Positions 1 to 5,917 of a stretch of 11,992 bases of DNA are shown one piece after another (positions within the stretch are counted from its first letter, which is position 1; each line of letters starts with the position of its first letter). Where the stretch lies: NCBI GenBank assembly GCA_023954795.1, contig JAGSHA010000061.1, positions 1-11,992 on the forward strand, given 5' to 3'. Source of the stretch: Oceanospirillaceae bacterium (GTDB taxonomy: Bacteria > Pseudomonadota > Gammaproteobacteria > Pseudomonadales > Balneatricaceae). The notes below the pieces were generated by a model that worked only from the letters and a program-made list of their open reading frames with translations, searched no databases and was not told the DNA's origin. A program made the translations under genes and the position numbers.

Positions 1-159
1 ACGCAGAATGGTGTACGCATCACTGGAAAGGCGTGCGCTGACGAACTCATAAGCGGTCTGACGCAGATACCAGCTATTGGCCAGCCAAAGCACCACAATA
101 GCCACCATGGAAACCAGTATAAAACCACTGTTCAGGCGGGTCTGAATAGATTTCAGCAT
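1..159 (-). CDS. Sensor histidine kinase, N-terminal fragment (runs off the window)
   Basis: Only the first 53 codons are present; the rest lies beyond position 1. I translated it directly: it begins MLKSIQTRLNSGF, then a hydrophobic segment at about residues 12-32 (FILVSMVAIVVLWLAN), then a polar stretch starting SWYLRQTAYEF that would enter the periplasm. A short basic or amphipathic N-terminus followed at once by a transmembrane helix is typical of OmpR-partner sensor kinases of the PhoQ/QseC/PmrB kind. The ATG at 157-159 lies 10 nt after the stop of the response regulator gene, so the two are almost certainly co-transcribed as a two-component pair. The kinase domain (H box, N and G boxes) is outside the window, so the assignment rests on the membrane helix and the neighbour. 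The sensed signal cannot be read from this fragment. Confidence 0.8.
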   Translation of the reverse strand, partial: MLKSIQTRLNSGFILVSMVAIVVLWLANSWYLRQTAYEFVSARLSSDAYTILR

Positions 160-169
160 CGGCAGACGC

Positions 170-835
170 TCAAAGTGTAGCGATGAAGACGTAACCCTGA
201 CCCCGTTTGGTCTGGATACGCTCTTTACCGATCTTCTTACGCAGCATCTTAATGTAGGCCTCGATAACATTACTGTCATTTTCAGCGCCATCATCATACA
301 GATGCTCAACTAACTGGAGCTTCGATAGTACACGAGAGGGATTATGCATAAAGTAACGCAACAGACGGTATTCCGTACCAGTAAGGGACACTTCTTCGTT
401 ACCATCAAGCACTACGGATTGGGTTTTTTCATTCAGAACTAAGCCTTCGACCTCCAGCGTGCTACTGATCTGCTGATTGGCACGCCTGAGTAAAGCGGTC
501 ATACGAGCGAAGAGTTCTTCATTGTGGAAAGGTTTACCAAGATAATCGTCAGCGCCAGCTTCAAAGCCGTCTACACGTTCTTGCCAGGCAGATCGCGCCG
601 TCAAAATGAGTACCGGTACATTATTACGTCGTTTACGCCAATTGCGCAGCACCTCCAGACCCGACCGTTGCGGCAAGCCCAGATCCAGCACTACCAGATC
701 GTAAATATCTTCATACCCCATTGCCTCACCATCAACGCCGTTGTCAGCGAGATCAACCGCGTAACCGCTGCGAAGCAACTCAGCCCTCAAGTCAGGCCCC
801 AAATGGGGATCATCCTCTACCAGTAGCACCCTCAT
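170..835 (-). CDS. OmpR/PhoP-family DNA-binding response regulator
   Basis: A 221-residue two-component response regulator of usual length. The receiver domain is at about residues 1-115: acidic pair D8/D9, phospho-acceptor D51 (in VVLDLGLP), T79 (ILTAR) and K101 (GKPF) are all in place. A winged-helix trans_reg_C domain follows at about 125-218, with the typical LTGTEYRLLRYF start, RVLSKLQLVEHLYD middle and RGQGYVF wing. Phosphorylation by the kinase encoded next door should promote dimerisation on direct-repeat operators near -35. Best resemblance is to the PhoP/QseB/PmrA group, but I do not assign a specific name. It starts 6 nt after the PepSY gene and is followed 10 nt later by the kinase gene. 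An 11-bp-period direct repeat in front of the cassette (1604-1620) and in front of two distant genes (near 11430 and 11880) is the natural candidate target; that link is inference. Confidence 0.95.
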   Translation of the reverse strand: MRVLLVEDDPHLGPDLRAELLRSGYAVDLADNGVDGEAMGYEDIYDLVVLDLGLPQRSGLEVLRNWRKRRNNVPVLILTARSAWQERVDGFEAGADDYLGKPFHNEELFARMTALLRRANQQISSTLEVEGLVLNEKTQSVVLDGNEEVSLTGTEYRLLRYFMHNPSRVLSKLQLVEHLYDDGAENDSNVIEAYIKMLRKKIGKERIQTKRGQGYVFIATL

Positions 836-841
836 GGTGGG

Positions 842-1210
842 TTACTTCTCCTTAATCATGTCTCCTGTACGGGCATCAACCAACAGCATGCGTACCACAC
901 CGTCTTTGCCCGCCACTTCCATCTCATAGATGTATTCTTCACCCTGCTTAATCAACGATGTATCTAACATGTGGCCATCGGTCAGCATTTTGACCTTGTC
1001 CATCAACTCCATCATCGACAGGATGACACCTGATTCTGCCAGTACACGACATTCATCAGCATCTAACCGTTCCATTGCCTTATCAGCACGAACAGACATC
1101 GGGTTTTCATAACCTGCAGGAAGGTTACTTACCCCCTGCGCAGACAAAGTAAAAGTGCCACCAAGCATAATCAGGGTAGCAAACATCAAGCGCTTTACAT
1201 GGCTTCGCAT
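842..1210 (-). CDS. Exported PepSY-domain protein, first gene before the two-component pair
   Basis: A 122-residue protein with a cleavable-looking signal peptide: basic MRSHVKR, hydrophobic core about residues 8-22, likely cleavage after SA at about residue 24. The C-terminal 60 residues match the PepSY fold. An amphipathic helix (MMELMDKVKML) is followed by strands with the characteristic YIYEMEVAGKDGVVRMLLVDARTGDMI pattern, split here as YIYEMEV, then VVRMLLVD, then ARTGDMI. PepSY proteins are periplasmic or extracytoplasmic; some inhibit proteases, and many sit beside two-component systems as presumed accessory sensors. Here the gene is 6 nt upstream of the response regulator, so it likely belongs to the same transcript and may modulate the sensor kinase; that role is inference. 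The start ATG at 1208-1210 is preceded by a strong GGGGGAGG ribosome binding site, with 4 nt between it and the ATG. The function of this individual protein is unknown. Confidence 0.85.
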   Translation of the reverse strand: MRSHVKRLMFATLIMLGGTFTLSAQGVSNLPAGYENPMSVRADKAMERLDADECRVLAESGVILSMMELMDKVKMLTDGHMLDTSLIKQGEEYIYEMEVAGKDGVVRMLLVDARTGDMIKEK

Positions 1211-1266
1211 AAAACCTCCCCCAAATTAGGCTAGGTGGTTCCTTCACATTTAGTCAATATATACAG

Positions 1267-1294
1267 CGGTAGACTCTGAGTACAGAGCCTACCG
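1267..1294 (-). other. Strong stem-loop between the small exported protein gene and the PepSY gene
   Basis: The 28 nt form a nearly perfect inverted repeat: on the minus strand CGGTAGGCTCTG pairs with CAGAGTCTACCG (12 bp, one G-U wobble) around a TACT loop. No T-run follows it on either strand, so it is not a canonical intrinsic terminator. It lies about 30 nt after the stop of the small exported protein gene and 57 nt before the PepSY start. It could stabilise the 3' end of the upstream message, reduce readthrough, or be an operator. A TATATATTG stretch just downstream could be a -10 for the PepSY gene, but I see no matching -35. Confidence 0.6.
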
Positions 1295-1322
1295 GTGCGG
1301 CCGTAAGCAATCAATGAAACGC

Positions 1323-1550
1323 TTACTGATTGGAATATACATCTTCGCCCCAAAGATCACGAACAGGACTGCCGTAACCACTACGCAGAGCTTCATCTTT
1401 GATATTGGTATCTTCTGCTGACAAATGACCTTCAACCGGATGATCCCAGCTGTCCAGTCCATACAGTGAACCTGTTGCGGCAAACGCCTGAGAAGTCATC
1501 AAGGCAGTACCGATAGCAGCAGCGGCGATATATTTTGAGAAAGTTTTCAT
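1323..1550 (-). CDS. Small exported protein (75 aa), head of the two-component cassette
   Basis: The protein has a clear signal peptide (MKTFSKYIAAAAIGTALMTSQAFA, cleavage expected after residue 24 in an AFA-A context). It leaves a mature peptide of about 51 residues without cysteines, rich in acidic and polar residues, ending GEDVYSNQ. I do not recognise the family. It resembles the two exported proteins at 11132-11371 and 11587-11826 in overall design: small, Cys-free, Sec signal, and a C-terminus with an acidic residue, then a hydrophobic residue and Tyr, ending in Asn or Gln (DVYSNQ, DIYQGN, ELYRGN). Sequence homology in the mature part is weak. The start ATG (1548-1550) has a GGAGAG ribosome binding site upstream. 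The promoter lies in the gap after pgpA and carries the TTTCAG direct repeat described separately. Expression is probably under the response regulator encoded three genes on. A periplasmic signal or stress-output role is inference. Confidence 0.8.
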   Translation of the reverse strand: MKTFSKYIAAAAIGTALMTSQAFAATGSLYGLDSWDHPVEGHLSAEDTNIKDEALRSGYGSPVRDLWGEDVYSNQ

Positions 1551-1587
1551 GGTGACTCTCCAAGGTTGTTAAGTAGTCTCGGAGTTC

Positions 1588-1620
1588 AATTTAGCGCGGC
1601 CACCTGAAACCAAGCTGAAA
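1588..1620 (-). promoter_or_regulatory. Promoter with TTTCAG-N5-TTTCAG operator for the small exported protein and two-component cassette
   Basis: On the minus strand TTTCAG (1620-1615), CTTGG, TTTCAG (1609-1604) forms a perfect direct repeat with an 11-bp period. After exactly 10 nt comes TAAATT (1593-1588), a plausible -10. The repeat covers the -35 region, the usual geometry for activation by OmpR-family regulators (PhoP, PmrA and CpxR boxes are also half-sites spaced by 5 nt). The same arrangement occurs at 11414-11446 and 11862-11894. It begins just past the pgpA stop codon (1623-1625), so the cassette has its own promoter independent of the rib operon. Which protein binds is inference. 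Confidence 0.7.
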
Positions 1621-1622
1621 GG

Positions 1623-2132
1623 TCAGGTATTGTTTAGAACCATTCCACCTAGCGTTATAGCTGCAAGGAAGAACGTCAATTGCAAGGCGATCCAGGCATA
1701 TATACCCGCCAGAATATCGTCCAACATAATCCCCCATCCACCTGAAACCTGTTTATCCGCCCAACGGATCGGCCAGGGCTTGAGAATATCAAACAGACGG
1801 AACCAGAGAAAACCGACCAGTATCCATATCAATCCGGTTGGCGCTGCAAACATCGTAATCCAGAACCCAACAAACTCATCCCAAACAATACCACCATGAT
1901 CGTGCACGCCAATATCGGATGAGGTGCGGTCACACAGCCAGATACCCACTAATGTCGTAATCAGTAACATCAGGGCATACATCGGCAGTGAAAGATGCTG
2001 GAACCAGAAATAGGGAATAATCGCTGCCAGCGTACCAAACGTACCCGGCGCGAATGGTGCAGCGCCGCTACCCAGACCAAAGGCGAGAAAATGGACCGGA
2101 TTACGCCAGACCGATGCAGGGACTACGTTCAT
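1623..2132 (-). CDS. pgpA: Phosphatidylglycerophosphatase A
   Basis: A 169-residue inner-membrane lipid phosphatase that dephosphorylates phosphatidylglycerophosphate to phosphatidylglycerol. The sequence has the family start (NPVHFLAFGLGSG followed by APGTFGTLAAI) and the conserved acidic motif GGIVWDEFVGFW with D85 and E86. It also has FRLFDILKPWPI and the GGWGIMLDDILAG motif that carries further catalytic acidic residues. Several hydrophobic segments (about 33-65, 88-113 and 142-165) fit a polytopic membrane protein. Its ATG overlaps the thiL stop by 4 nt (ATGA), implying translational coupling, and it is the last gene of the nrdR-rib-nusB-thiL-pgpA block. The thiL-pgpA pairing is conserved in gammaproteobacteria. 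No intrinsic terminator is visible after it, so some readthrough into the two-component cassette is possible. Confidence 0.95.
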   Translation of the reverse strand: MNVVPASVWRNPVHFLAFGLGSGAAPFAPGTFGTLAAIIPYFWFQHLSLPMYALMLLITTLVGIWLCDRTSSDIGVHDHGGIVWDEFVGFWITMFAAPTGLIWILVGFLWFRLFDILKPWPIRWADKQVSGGWGIMLDDILAGIYAWIALQLTFFLAAITLGGMVLNNT

Positions 2133-3088
2133 GATGATTCCTTGGCAAAGTGGTCATACCCACCGGCACCACTCACCGGTTGACCGTCTATACGGATACC
2201 CGGTACAGCACTTACCTGTCCAATCACCGTAACCGGCTCCGGAAGTGTGCCCAGCGCATCCTGCATGGCGGCAGGACAGGTAAAGCAAAGTTCAAAGTCC
2301 TCACCACCGGTTAGCGCCCATTGCTGAGCCTGTTTCAGACCGGCAAAGGCATGCAGTTGCGGCGATAAAGGCAGTGCATCGATCTTCAGATCTGCGCCCA
2401 AGACACTGCTATCCAACAGGTGCCCCAGGTCAGCTAACACCCCATCGGATATATCCACACAGGCCGTAGCAATCCCACGCAAGGCAAGACCGGTTTTCAG
2501 TCGGGGAGTAGGGGCATTGAAACGACCTTGCAGATAGCCTACATCGGCGTTGCACACATCCTTATTCAGCAAGGTTTCTAATCCAGCGCGACTATCACCT
2601 AATGTTCCGGTGACGCAGATCAGATCCCCCAGGGCAGCACCCTGTCGACGCAAGGCTTTATCCACAGGCACAAAACCATGCACCTGCGCAGATAAAGACA
2701 ATGGGCCACGGGTCGTATCACCGCCCACTAAACGAATATTCAGCGCATTGGCAGTCGCGATAAGACTTGTCGCAAATGGCTCCAACCATACCTCAGTTGC
2801 TTCAGGCAACGTCAGGGCCAACGTAAACCAGGCAGGTTTCGCGCCCATCGCCGCCAAATCACTGACTGATGCCCCTAACAGACGGGTCGCCAGATGCTCT
2901 GGCGCAGTGCCCGGCAGGAAATGCGTACCTTCCACCAGCGTATCAATCGACACCGCCATGGCTTCATCAGGTGCAGGGATAAGCAGTGCGCAGTCGTCGC
3001 CGATCCCCAGCGCTACGGAAGCATCGGTGGATGCCTCTGCAAAGTAACGCCGGATCAGTTCAAACTCACCGAGGGACGGGGTACTCAT
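2129..3088 (-). CDS. thiL: Thiamine-monophosphate kinase
   Basis: A 319-residue cytoplasmic enzyme that phosphorylates thiamine monophosphate to thiamine pyrophosphate with ATP, the last step of thiamine cofactor synthesis. It belongs to the PurM/AIR-synthase-like ATPase superfamily. Visible motifs are the N-terminal FELIRRYF helix, the metal- and phosphate-binding GIGDDCAL at 28-35, SIDTLVEGTHF, LGASVSDLAAMGA, GGDTTRGPLSL, the glycine-rich VTGTLGDSRAGL, ACVDISDGVLADLGHL, and the C-terminal ALTGGEDFELCFT. Length is normal for the family. The start overlaps the nusB stop by 4 nt (ATGA) and the stop overlaps pgpA by 4 nt, so all three are translationally coupled. Confidence 0.97.
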   Translation of the reverse strand: MSTPSLGEFELIRRYFAEASTDASVALGIGDDCALLIPAPDEAMAVSIDTLVEGTHFLPGTAPEHLATRLLGASVSDLAAMGAKPAWFTLALTLPEATEVWLEPFATSLIATANALNIRLVGGDTTRGPLSLSAQVHGFVPVDKALRRQGAALGDLICVTGTLGDSRAGLETLLNKDVCNADVGYLQGRFNAPTPRLKTGLALRGIATACVDISDGVLADLGHLLDSSVLGADLKIDALPLSPQLHAFAGLKQAQQWALTGGEDFELCFTCPAAMQDALGTLPEPVTVIGQVSAVPGIRIDGQPVSGAGGYDHFAKESS

Positions 3089-3561
3089 CGGGAGCTTTTA
3101 GCTTTCACCTCGGCCATACGAACACGCTGTGCAAGCTTGTCCAAAATGCCGTTTACGTAACGATGACTTTCGGTCGCACCAAAAACCTTCGCCAGCTCAA
3201 CGCTTTCGTTGATTGCCACACGGTAAGGCACTTCCAGACGATGCATCAATTCGTATGCACCAATACGCAGGACGGTCAGTTCAACCGGATCCAGTTCGCT
3301 CAGCTCACGATCCAGAAACGGTTTGTACCTTTCATCCAGCTCGCTTTTACGGCTGGCAACACCGATCAGCAACTCAGAGAAAAGACGCACATCAGTGTTA
3401 CGCATGTCATTATCCACACGGAACTGAGCATCAATCTCGTTCACCGGCTGACCGGCCAACTGCCACTGATACAGCGCCTGCAACGCAAAACTGCGTGCAG
3501 AACGACGCTGAGAAGTCAGGGAAGCTTTTTTGTTCGATTTAGGCGTAGTGTTGTCGCTCAT
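3085..3561 (-). CDS. nusB: Transcription antitermination factor NusB
   Basis: A 158-residue all-helical RNA-binding factor. With NusE (S10) it binds boxA in rRNA leaders and supports antitermination on rRNA operons. Recognisable segments are RRSARSFALQALYQWQL (with the arginine-rich N-terminal RNA-binding helix), ELLIGVASRKSELD, ELDPVELTVLRIGAYEL and the family signature VPYRVAINESVELAKVFG, followed by the C-terminal YVNGILDKLA. It is about 20 residues longer than the E. coli protein because of a polar, lysine- and serine-rich N-terminal tail (MSDNTTPKSNKKAS). It starts 6 nt after the ribH stop and overlaps thiL by 4 nt. The ribH-nusB pairing is one of the most conserved in Proteobacteria. 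Confidence 0.97.
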   Translation of the reverse strand: MSDNTTPKSNKKASLTSQRRSARSFALQALYQWQLAGQPVNEIDAQFRVDNDMRNTDVRLFSELLIGVASRKSELDERYKPFLDRELSELDPVELTVLRIGAYELMHRLEVPYRVAINESVELAKVFGATESHRYVNGILDKLAQRVRMAEVKAKSSR

Positions 3562-3567
3562 CTAGCC

Positions 3568-4041
3568 TTAAACCTCGAGCTTACGCAGCAGGCTAACCAT
3601 TTCCAGCGCAGACAGGGCAGCTTCATCGCCTTTATTACCCATCTTAGTGCCAGAACGCTCAACTGCCTGTTCAATGCTATTCACGGTCAGAATGCCGTTC
3701 GCTACAGGTACGTCGTACTCCAGGGATACCTGAGCAACACCTTTAGACGCTTCACCGGAAACGTATTCAAAGTGTGGCGTACCACCACGGATAACCGCAC
3801 CCAGCGCGATGATCGCATCTGCATCACCCTGTGCAGCGATTTTCTTCACTGCCAACGGGATCTCAAATGCACCCGGCACGCGGATAACACGAATATTCTC
3901 TTCGTCCACACCGTGACGCTTCAGCGTATCCAGTGCACCTTCCAGCAGGCTCTCAACCACGAATGCGTTGAAACGGCCAACTACGATTGCGTAATTGCCG
4001 TTACCGCTGATGAAATCGCCTTCAAACGTTTTAACTGCCAT
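3568..4041 (-). CDS. ribH: 6,7-dimethyl-8-ribityllumazine synthase
   Basis: A 157-residue enzyme that condenses 5-amino-6-ribitylaminouracil with 3,4-dihydroxy-2-butanone 4-phosphate (the RibBX product) to give the direct precursor of riboflavin. It normally assembles into pentamers or 60-mer capsids. Visible motifs are VGRFNAFV (substrate-binding aromatic F24), VPGAFEIPLAVK, the phosphate-binding GAVIRGGTPHFEYV with catalytic His90, and the C-terminal region NSIEQAVERSGTKMGNKG. Length is typical. It lies 14 nt after ribBX and 6 nt before nusB, within the rib operon. Confidence 0.97.
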   Translation of the reverse strand: MAVKTFEGDFISGNGNYAIVVGRFNAFVVESLLEGALDTLKRHGVDEENIRVIRVPGAFEIPLAVKKIAAQGDADAIIALGAVIRGGTPHFEYVSGEASKGVAQVSLEYDVPVANGILTVNSIEQAVERSGTKMGNKGDEAALSALEMVSLLRKLEV

Positions 4042-4055
4042 GATTCTTATCCAGC

Positions 4056-5171
4056 TTACTCTTCACAAGGGATGTATTCTTCAATCTCCAGATCAAACCC
4101 GGAGATCGCATTAAATTTCATTGGCGAACTGAGCAGACGCATCTTGCGCACACCCAGATCACGCAGGATCTGAGAACCGGTACCTACCGTCAGGTAAGCT
4201 CCCGAAGAACTCACATCCACTTTGGATTTTTTCTTGCCGGCCAGAACATTTTCCAGCGCATCACCTAAGTCGATACGTGCTCCGGTATCCAGCAATAACA
4301 CGACACCGTTACCTTCTTGAGCTACACGTTCCAGCGCTTTACGCACCGTCCACTTCAATTCACCACCCGGTGCCACAGCCACCACATCACGCATAACTTC
4401 GCTACGGATATGTACACGTACCATGGTCGGGTTTTCCGGCTCGACATCACCCAGCGTCAATGCCAGGTGAGTGCAATCCTGAATTTCATCACGGTATGTG
4501 ATGTAGTTAAAGTCGCCAAACTCGGTTGGCAGCACGCCATCACTGACACGCTCTACGGTATGCTCATTCGTCGTACGGTAATGGATCAGATCTGCAATCG
4601 TACCGATCTTCAATTTATGCTTTTCGGCGAACTTTTCCAGATCCGGACGACGCGCCATCGTGCCGTCTTCATTCATGATTTCGACAATGGCCGCAGCAGA
4701 TGTCATACCCGCCAAGCGCGCCAGATCACAACCGGCTTCAGTGTGACCTGCACGACTTAAAACACCACCTGGCTGAGCCATCAATGGGAAGATATGGCCC
4801 GGCTGCACGATATCTTCCGGCTTCACACTGTCCTTAACCGCCACGCGCACAGTATGCGCACGATCGGCTGCTGAAATACCGGTAGTCACACCGGATGCCG
4901 CCTCGATGGACATGGTAAAGTTGGTGGAGAACTGTGCACCGTTGCTCTGTACCATCAATGGCAGATTCAGCTTTTCACAGTGTCCACGGGTCAGAGTCAG
5001 ACAGATCAGACCACGTGCATGGGTTGCCATGAAGTTGATGTCTTCAGGACGCACCATTTCAGCCGCGATCACCAGATCACCTTCGTTCTCCCGGTCTTCA
5101 TCATCCATCAGGATAACCATTTTGCCCTGACGGATATCGTCGATAATTTCCTGGGTGCTGTTCAGTTTCAT
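4056..5171 (-). CDS. ribBX: 3,4-dihydroxy-2-butanone-4-phosphate synthase fused to a degenerate GTP cyclohydrolase II-like domain (RibBX type)
   Basis: A 371-residue fusion. The N-terminal DHBP synthase domain (about 1-200) is intact, with MDDEDRENEGDLV (22-34), ATHARGLICL, GVTTGISAADRA and the RAGHTEAGCDLARLAG loop. It converts ribulose 5-phosphate to the four-carbon unit used by RibH. The C-terminal part (about 207-371) starts like GTP cyclohydrolase II (RVSDGVLPTEFGDFNYITY) but lacks the three zinc-ligand cysteines and the HRQEGRGIGL-type active-site segment. Where active enzymes read HSECLTGD and RCDCG, this has HIRSEVMRD and no cysteines. It also keeps a GTP-like end (ILRDLGVRKMRLLSSP). 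This matches the RibBX variant described in Proteobacteria, so an active ribA is expected elsewhere. The 71-nt gap before it holds three tandem hairpin repeats. An AAGG stretch lies unusually close to the ATG, so the ribosome binding site is uncertain. Confidence 0.9.
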   Translation of the reverse strand: MKLNSTQEIIDDIRQGKMVILMDDEDRENEGDLVIAAEMVRPEDINFMATHARGLICLTLTRGHCEKLNLPLMVQSNGAQFSTNFTMSIEAASGVTTGISAADRAHTVRVAVKDSVKPEDIVQPGHIFPLMAQPGGVLSRAGHTEAGCDLARLAGMTSAAAIVEIMNEDGTMARRPDLEKFAEKHKLKIGTIADLIHYRTTNEHTVERVSDGVLPTEFGDFNYITYRDEIQDCTHLALTLGDVEPENPTMVRVHIRSEVMRDVVAVAPGGELKWTVRKALERVAQEGNGVVLLLDTGARIDLGDALENVLAGKKKSKVDVSSSGAYLTVGTGSQILRDLGVRKMRLLSSPMKFNAISGFDLEIEEYIPCEE

Positions 5172-5179
5172 TGCCTTAG

Positions 5180-5249
5180 TCTCTTCCGCCTAAGCGGTCT
5201 AAAAATCTCTTCCGCCGCAGCGGTTTAAAAGTCTCGTCCGCATTAGCGG
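5180..5249 (-). repeat. Three tandem 26-bp units, each containing a CCGC-N4-GCGG hairpin, between ribE and ribBX
   Basis: Units start at 5180, 5206 and 5232 (plus-strand coordinates, exact 26-nt period). Each begins TCTCTTCCGC (TCTCGTCCGC in the third) and holds the inverted repeat CCGC-N4-GCGG at 5186-5197, 5212-5223 and 5238-5249. The stems are identical while the loops differ (CTAA, CGCA, ATTA). The T-rich spacer of units 1 and 2 is also shared (TCTAAAAA and TTTAAAAG). In the message each gives a 4-bp GC hairpin followed by AGAGA or CGAGA. The ribE stop codon (5243-5245) lies in the loop of the copy nearest ribE. The array may protect or process the intercistronic RNA, or tune ribBX translation. 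Confidence 0.85.
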
Positions 5250-5917
5250 CGCGTAAATCCGAATTCAGCCAGCTTATCGAGTGTTAACCCGCCGCTGTCC
5301 GTATTGTGTTCTTCTTCCGGTATCGCCCGGTGACCGATCATACGTTCCAGATAACGTGCAATAATATCAACTTCCAGATGCACCTGCTGGCCCGGTTCAT
5401 AATGATCAATGATGGTTTCTTGTACCGTATGCGGCACAATATTGAGCTCAAACTGATCACCCTGCACTGCATTAACTGTCAGACTGGTGCCATCCACGGT
5501 AATCGAACCTTTGCCCGCGATGTAACGCCCCAGCGCAGCAGGCGCCTTGATTGTAAAACGGACAGAACGCGCATCATCACGTCGATCAACCACTTCACCT
5601 AACCCGTCCACATGGCCGGTCACAATATGGCCACCCAGACGACTGGTCGGCATCAGGGCTTTTTCCAGATTCACCCTCTCGCCAACAGACAGAGATGGAA
5701 ACCGTGTGTGGATCAGTGTTTCACGGGATACATCAGCCCAAAAGCCGTCACCAGGCAGATCAATCGCCGTCAAACAGACACCGTTCACCGCGATACTATC
5801 ACCCAGCTTTACATCACCTAAATCCAGATCCGCGGTGCGAATATACAATTGCAGATCGCCTTGCTGCTCTTCGATAGCAGCAACGGTGCCGATGGCCTCA
5901 ATAATTCCAGTAAACAT
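5243..5917 (-). CDS. ribE: Riboflavin synthase, alpha subunit
   Basis: A 224-residue enzyme (called ribC in E. coli) that dismutates two molecules of 6,7-dimethyl-8-ribityllumazine to riboflavin and the RibH substrate. Two tandem lumazine-binding repeats are visible. Repeat one starts MFTGIIEAIGTV and contains GDSIAVNGVCLT and the VSRETL stretch. Repeat two starts GHIVTGHVDGLGEV and contains KGSITVDGTSLTVN. A C-terminal helix mediates trimerisation in the family. Length is slightly above the usual 210-215 residues because of a short polar tail ending EFGFTRR. Its ATG shares one base with the ribD stop (TGATG), so translation is coupled. The stop codon sits in the loop of the first repeat hairpin before ribBX. 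Confidence 0.97.
   Translation of the reverse strand: MFTGIIEAIGTVAAIEEQQGDLQLYIRTADLDLGDVKLGDSIAVNGVCLTAIDLPGDGFWADVSRETLIHTRFPSLSVGERVNLEKALMPTSRLGGHIVTGHVDGLGEVVDRRDDARSVRFTIKAPAALGRYIAGKGSITVDGTSLTVNAVQGDQFELNIVPHTVQETIIDHYEPGQQVHLEVDIIARYLERMIGHRAIPEEEHNTDSGGLTLDKLAEFGFTRR

Noticed and set aside
1303..1326. Possible second operator (TTTCAT-N5-GCTTAC) in front of the PepSY gene
   Set aside because: The second half-site does not match and there is no -10 at the proper distance; the sequence is better seen as a weak 6-bp stem.
1289..1483. 64-residue frame on the minus strand overlapping the 75-aa exported protein
   Set aside because: It is an alternative frame of the 75-aa gene; the latter has a clean signal peptide, a ribosome binding site and its own promoter.
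2986..4173. 395-residue open frame on the plus strand, antisense to thiL, nusB and ribH
   Set aside because: It lies opposite three well-conserved genes, its translation shows no recognisable domain and has many Cys/His/Arg residues typical of antisense frames. I see no ribosome binding site or promoter to support it.
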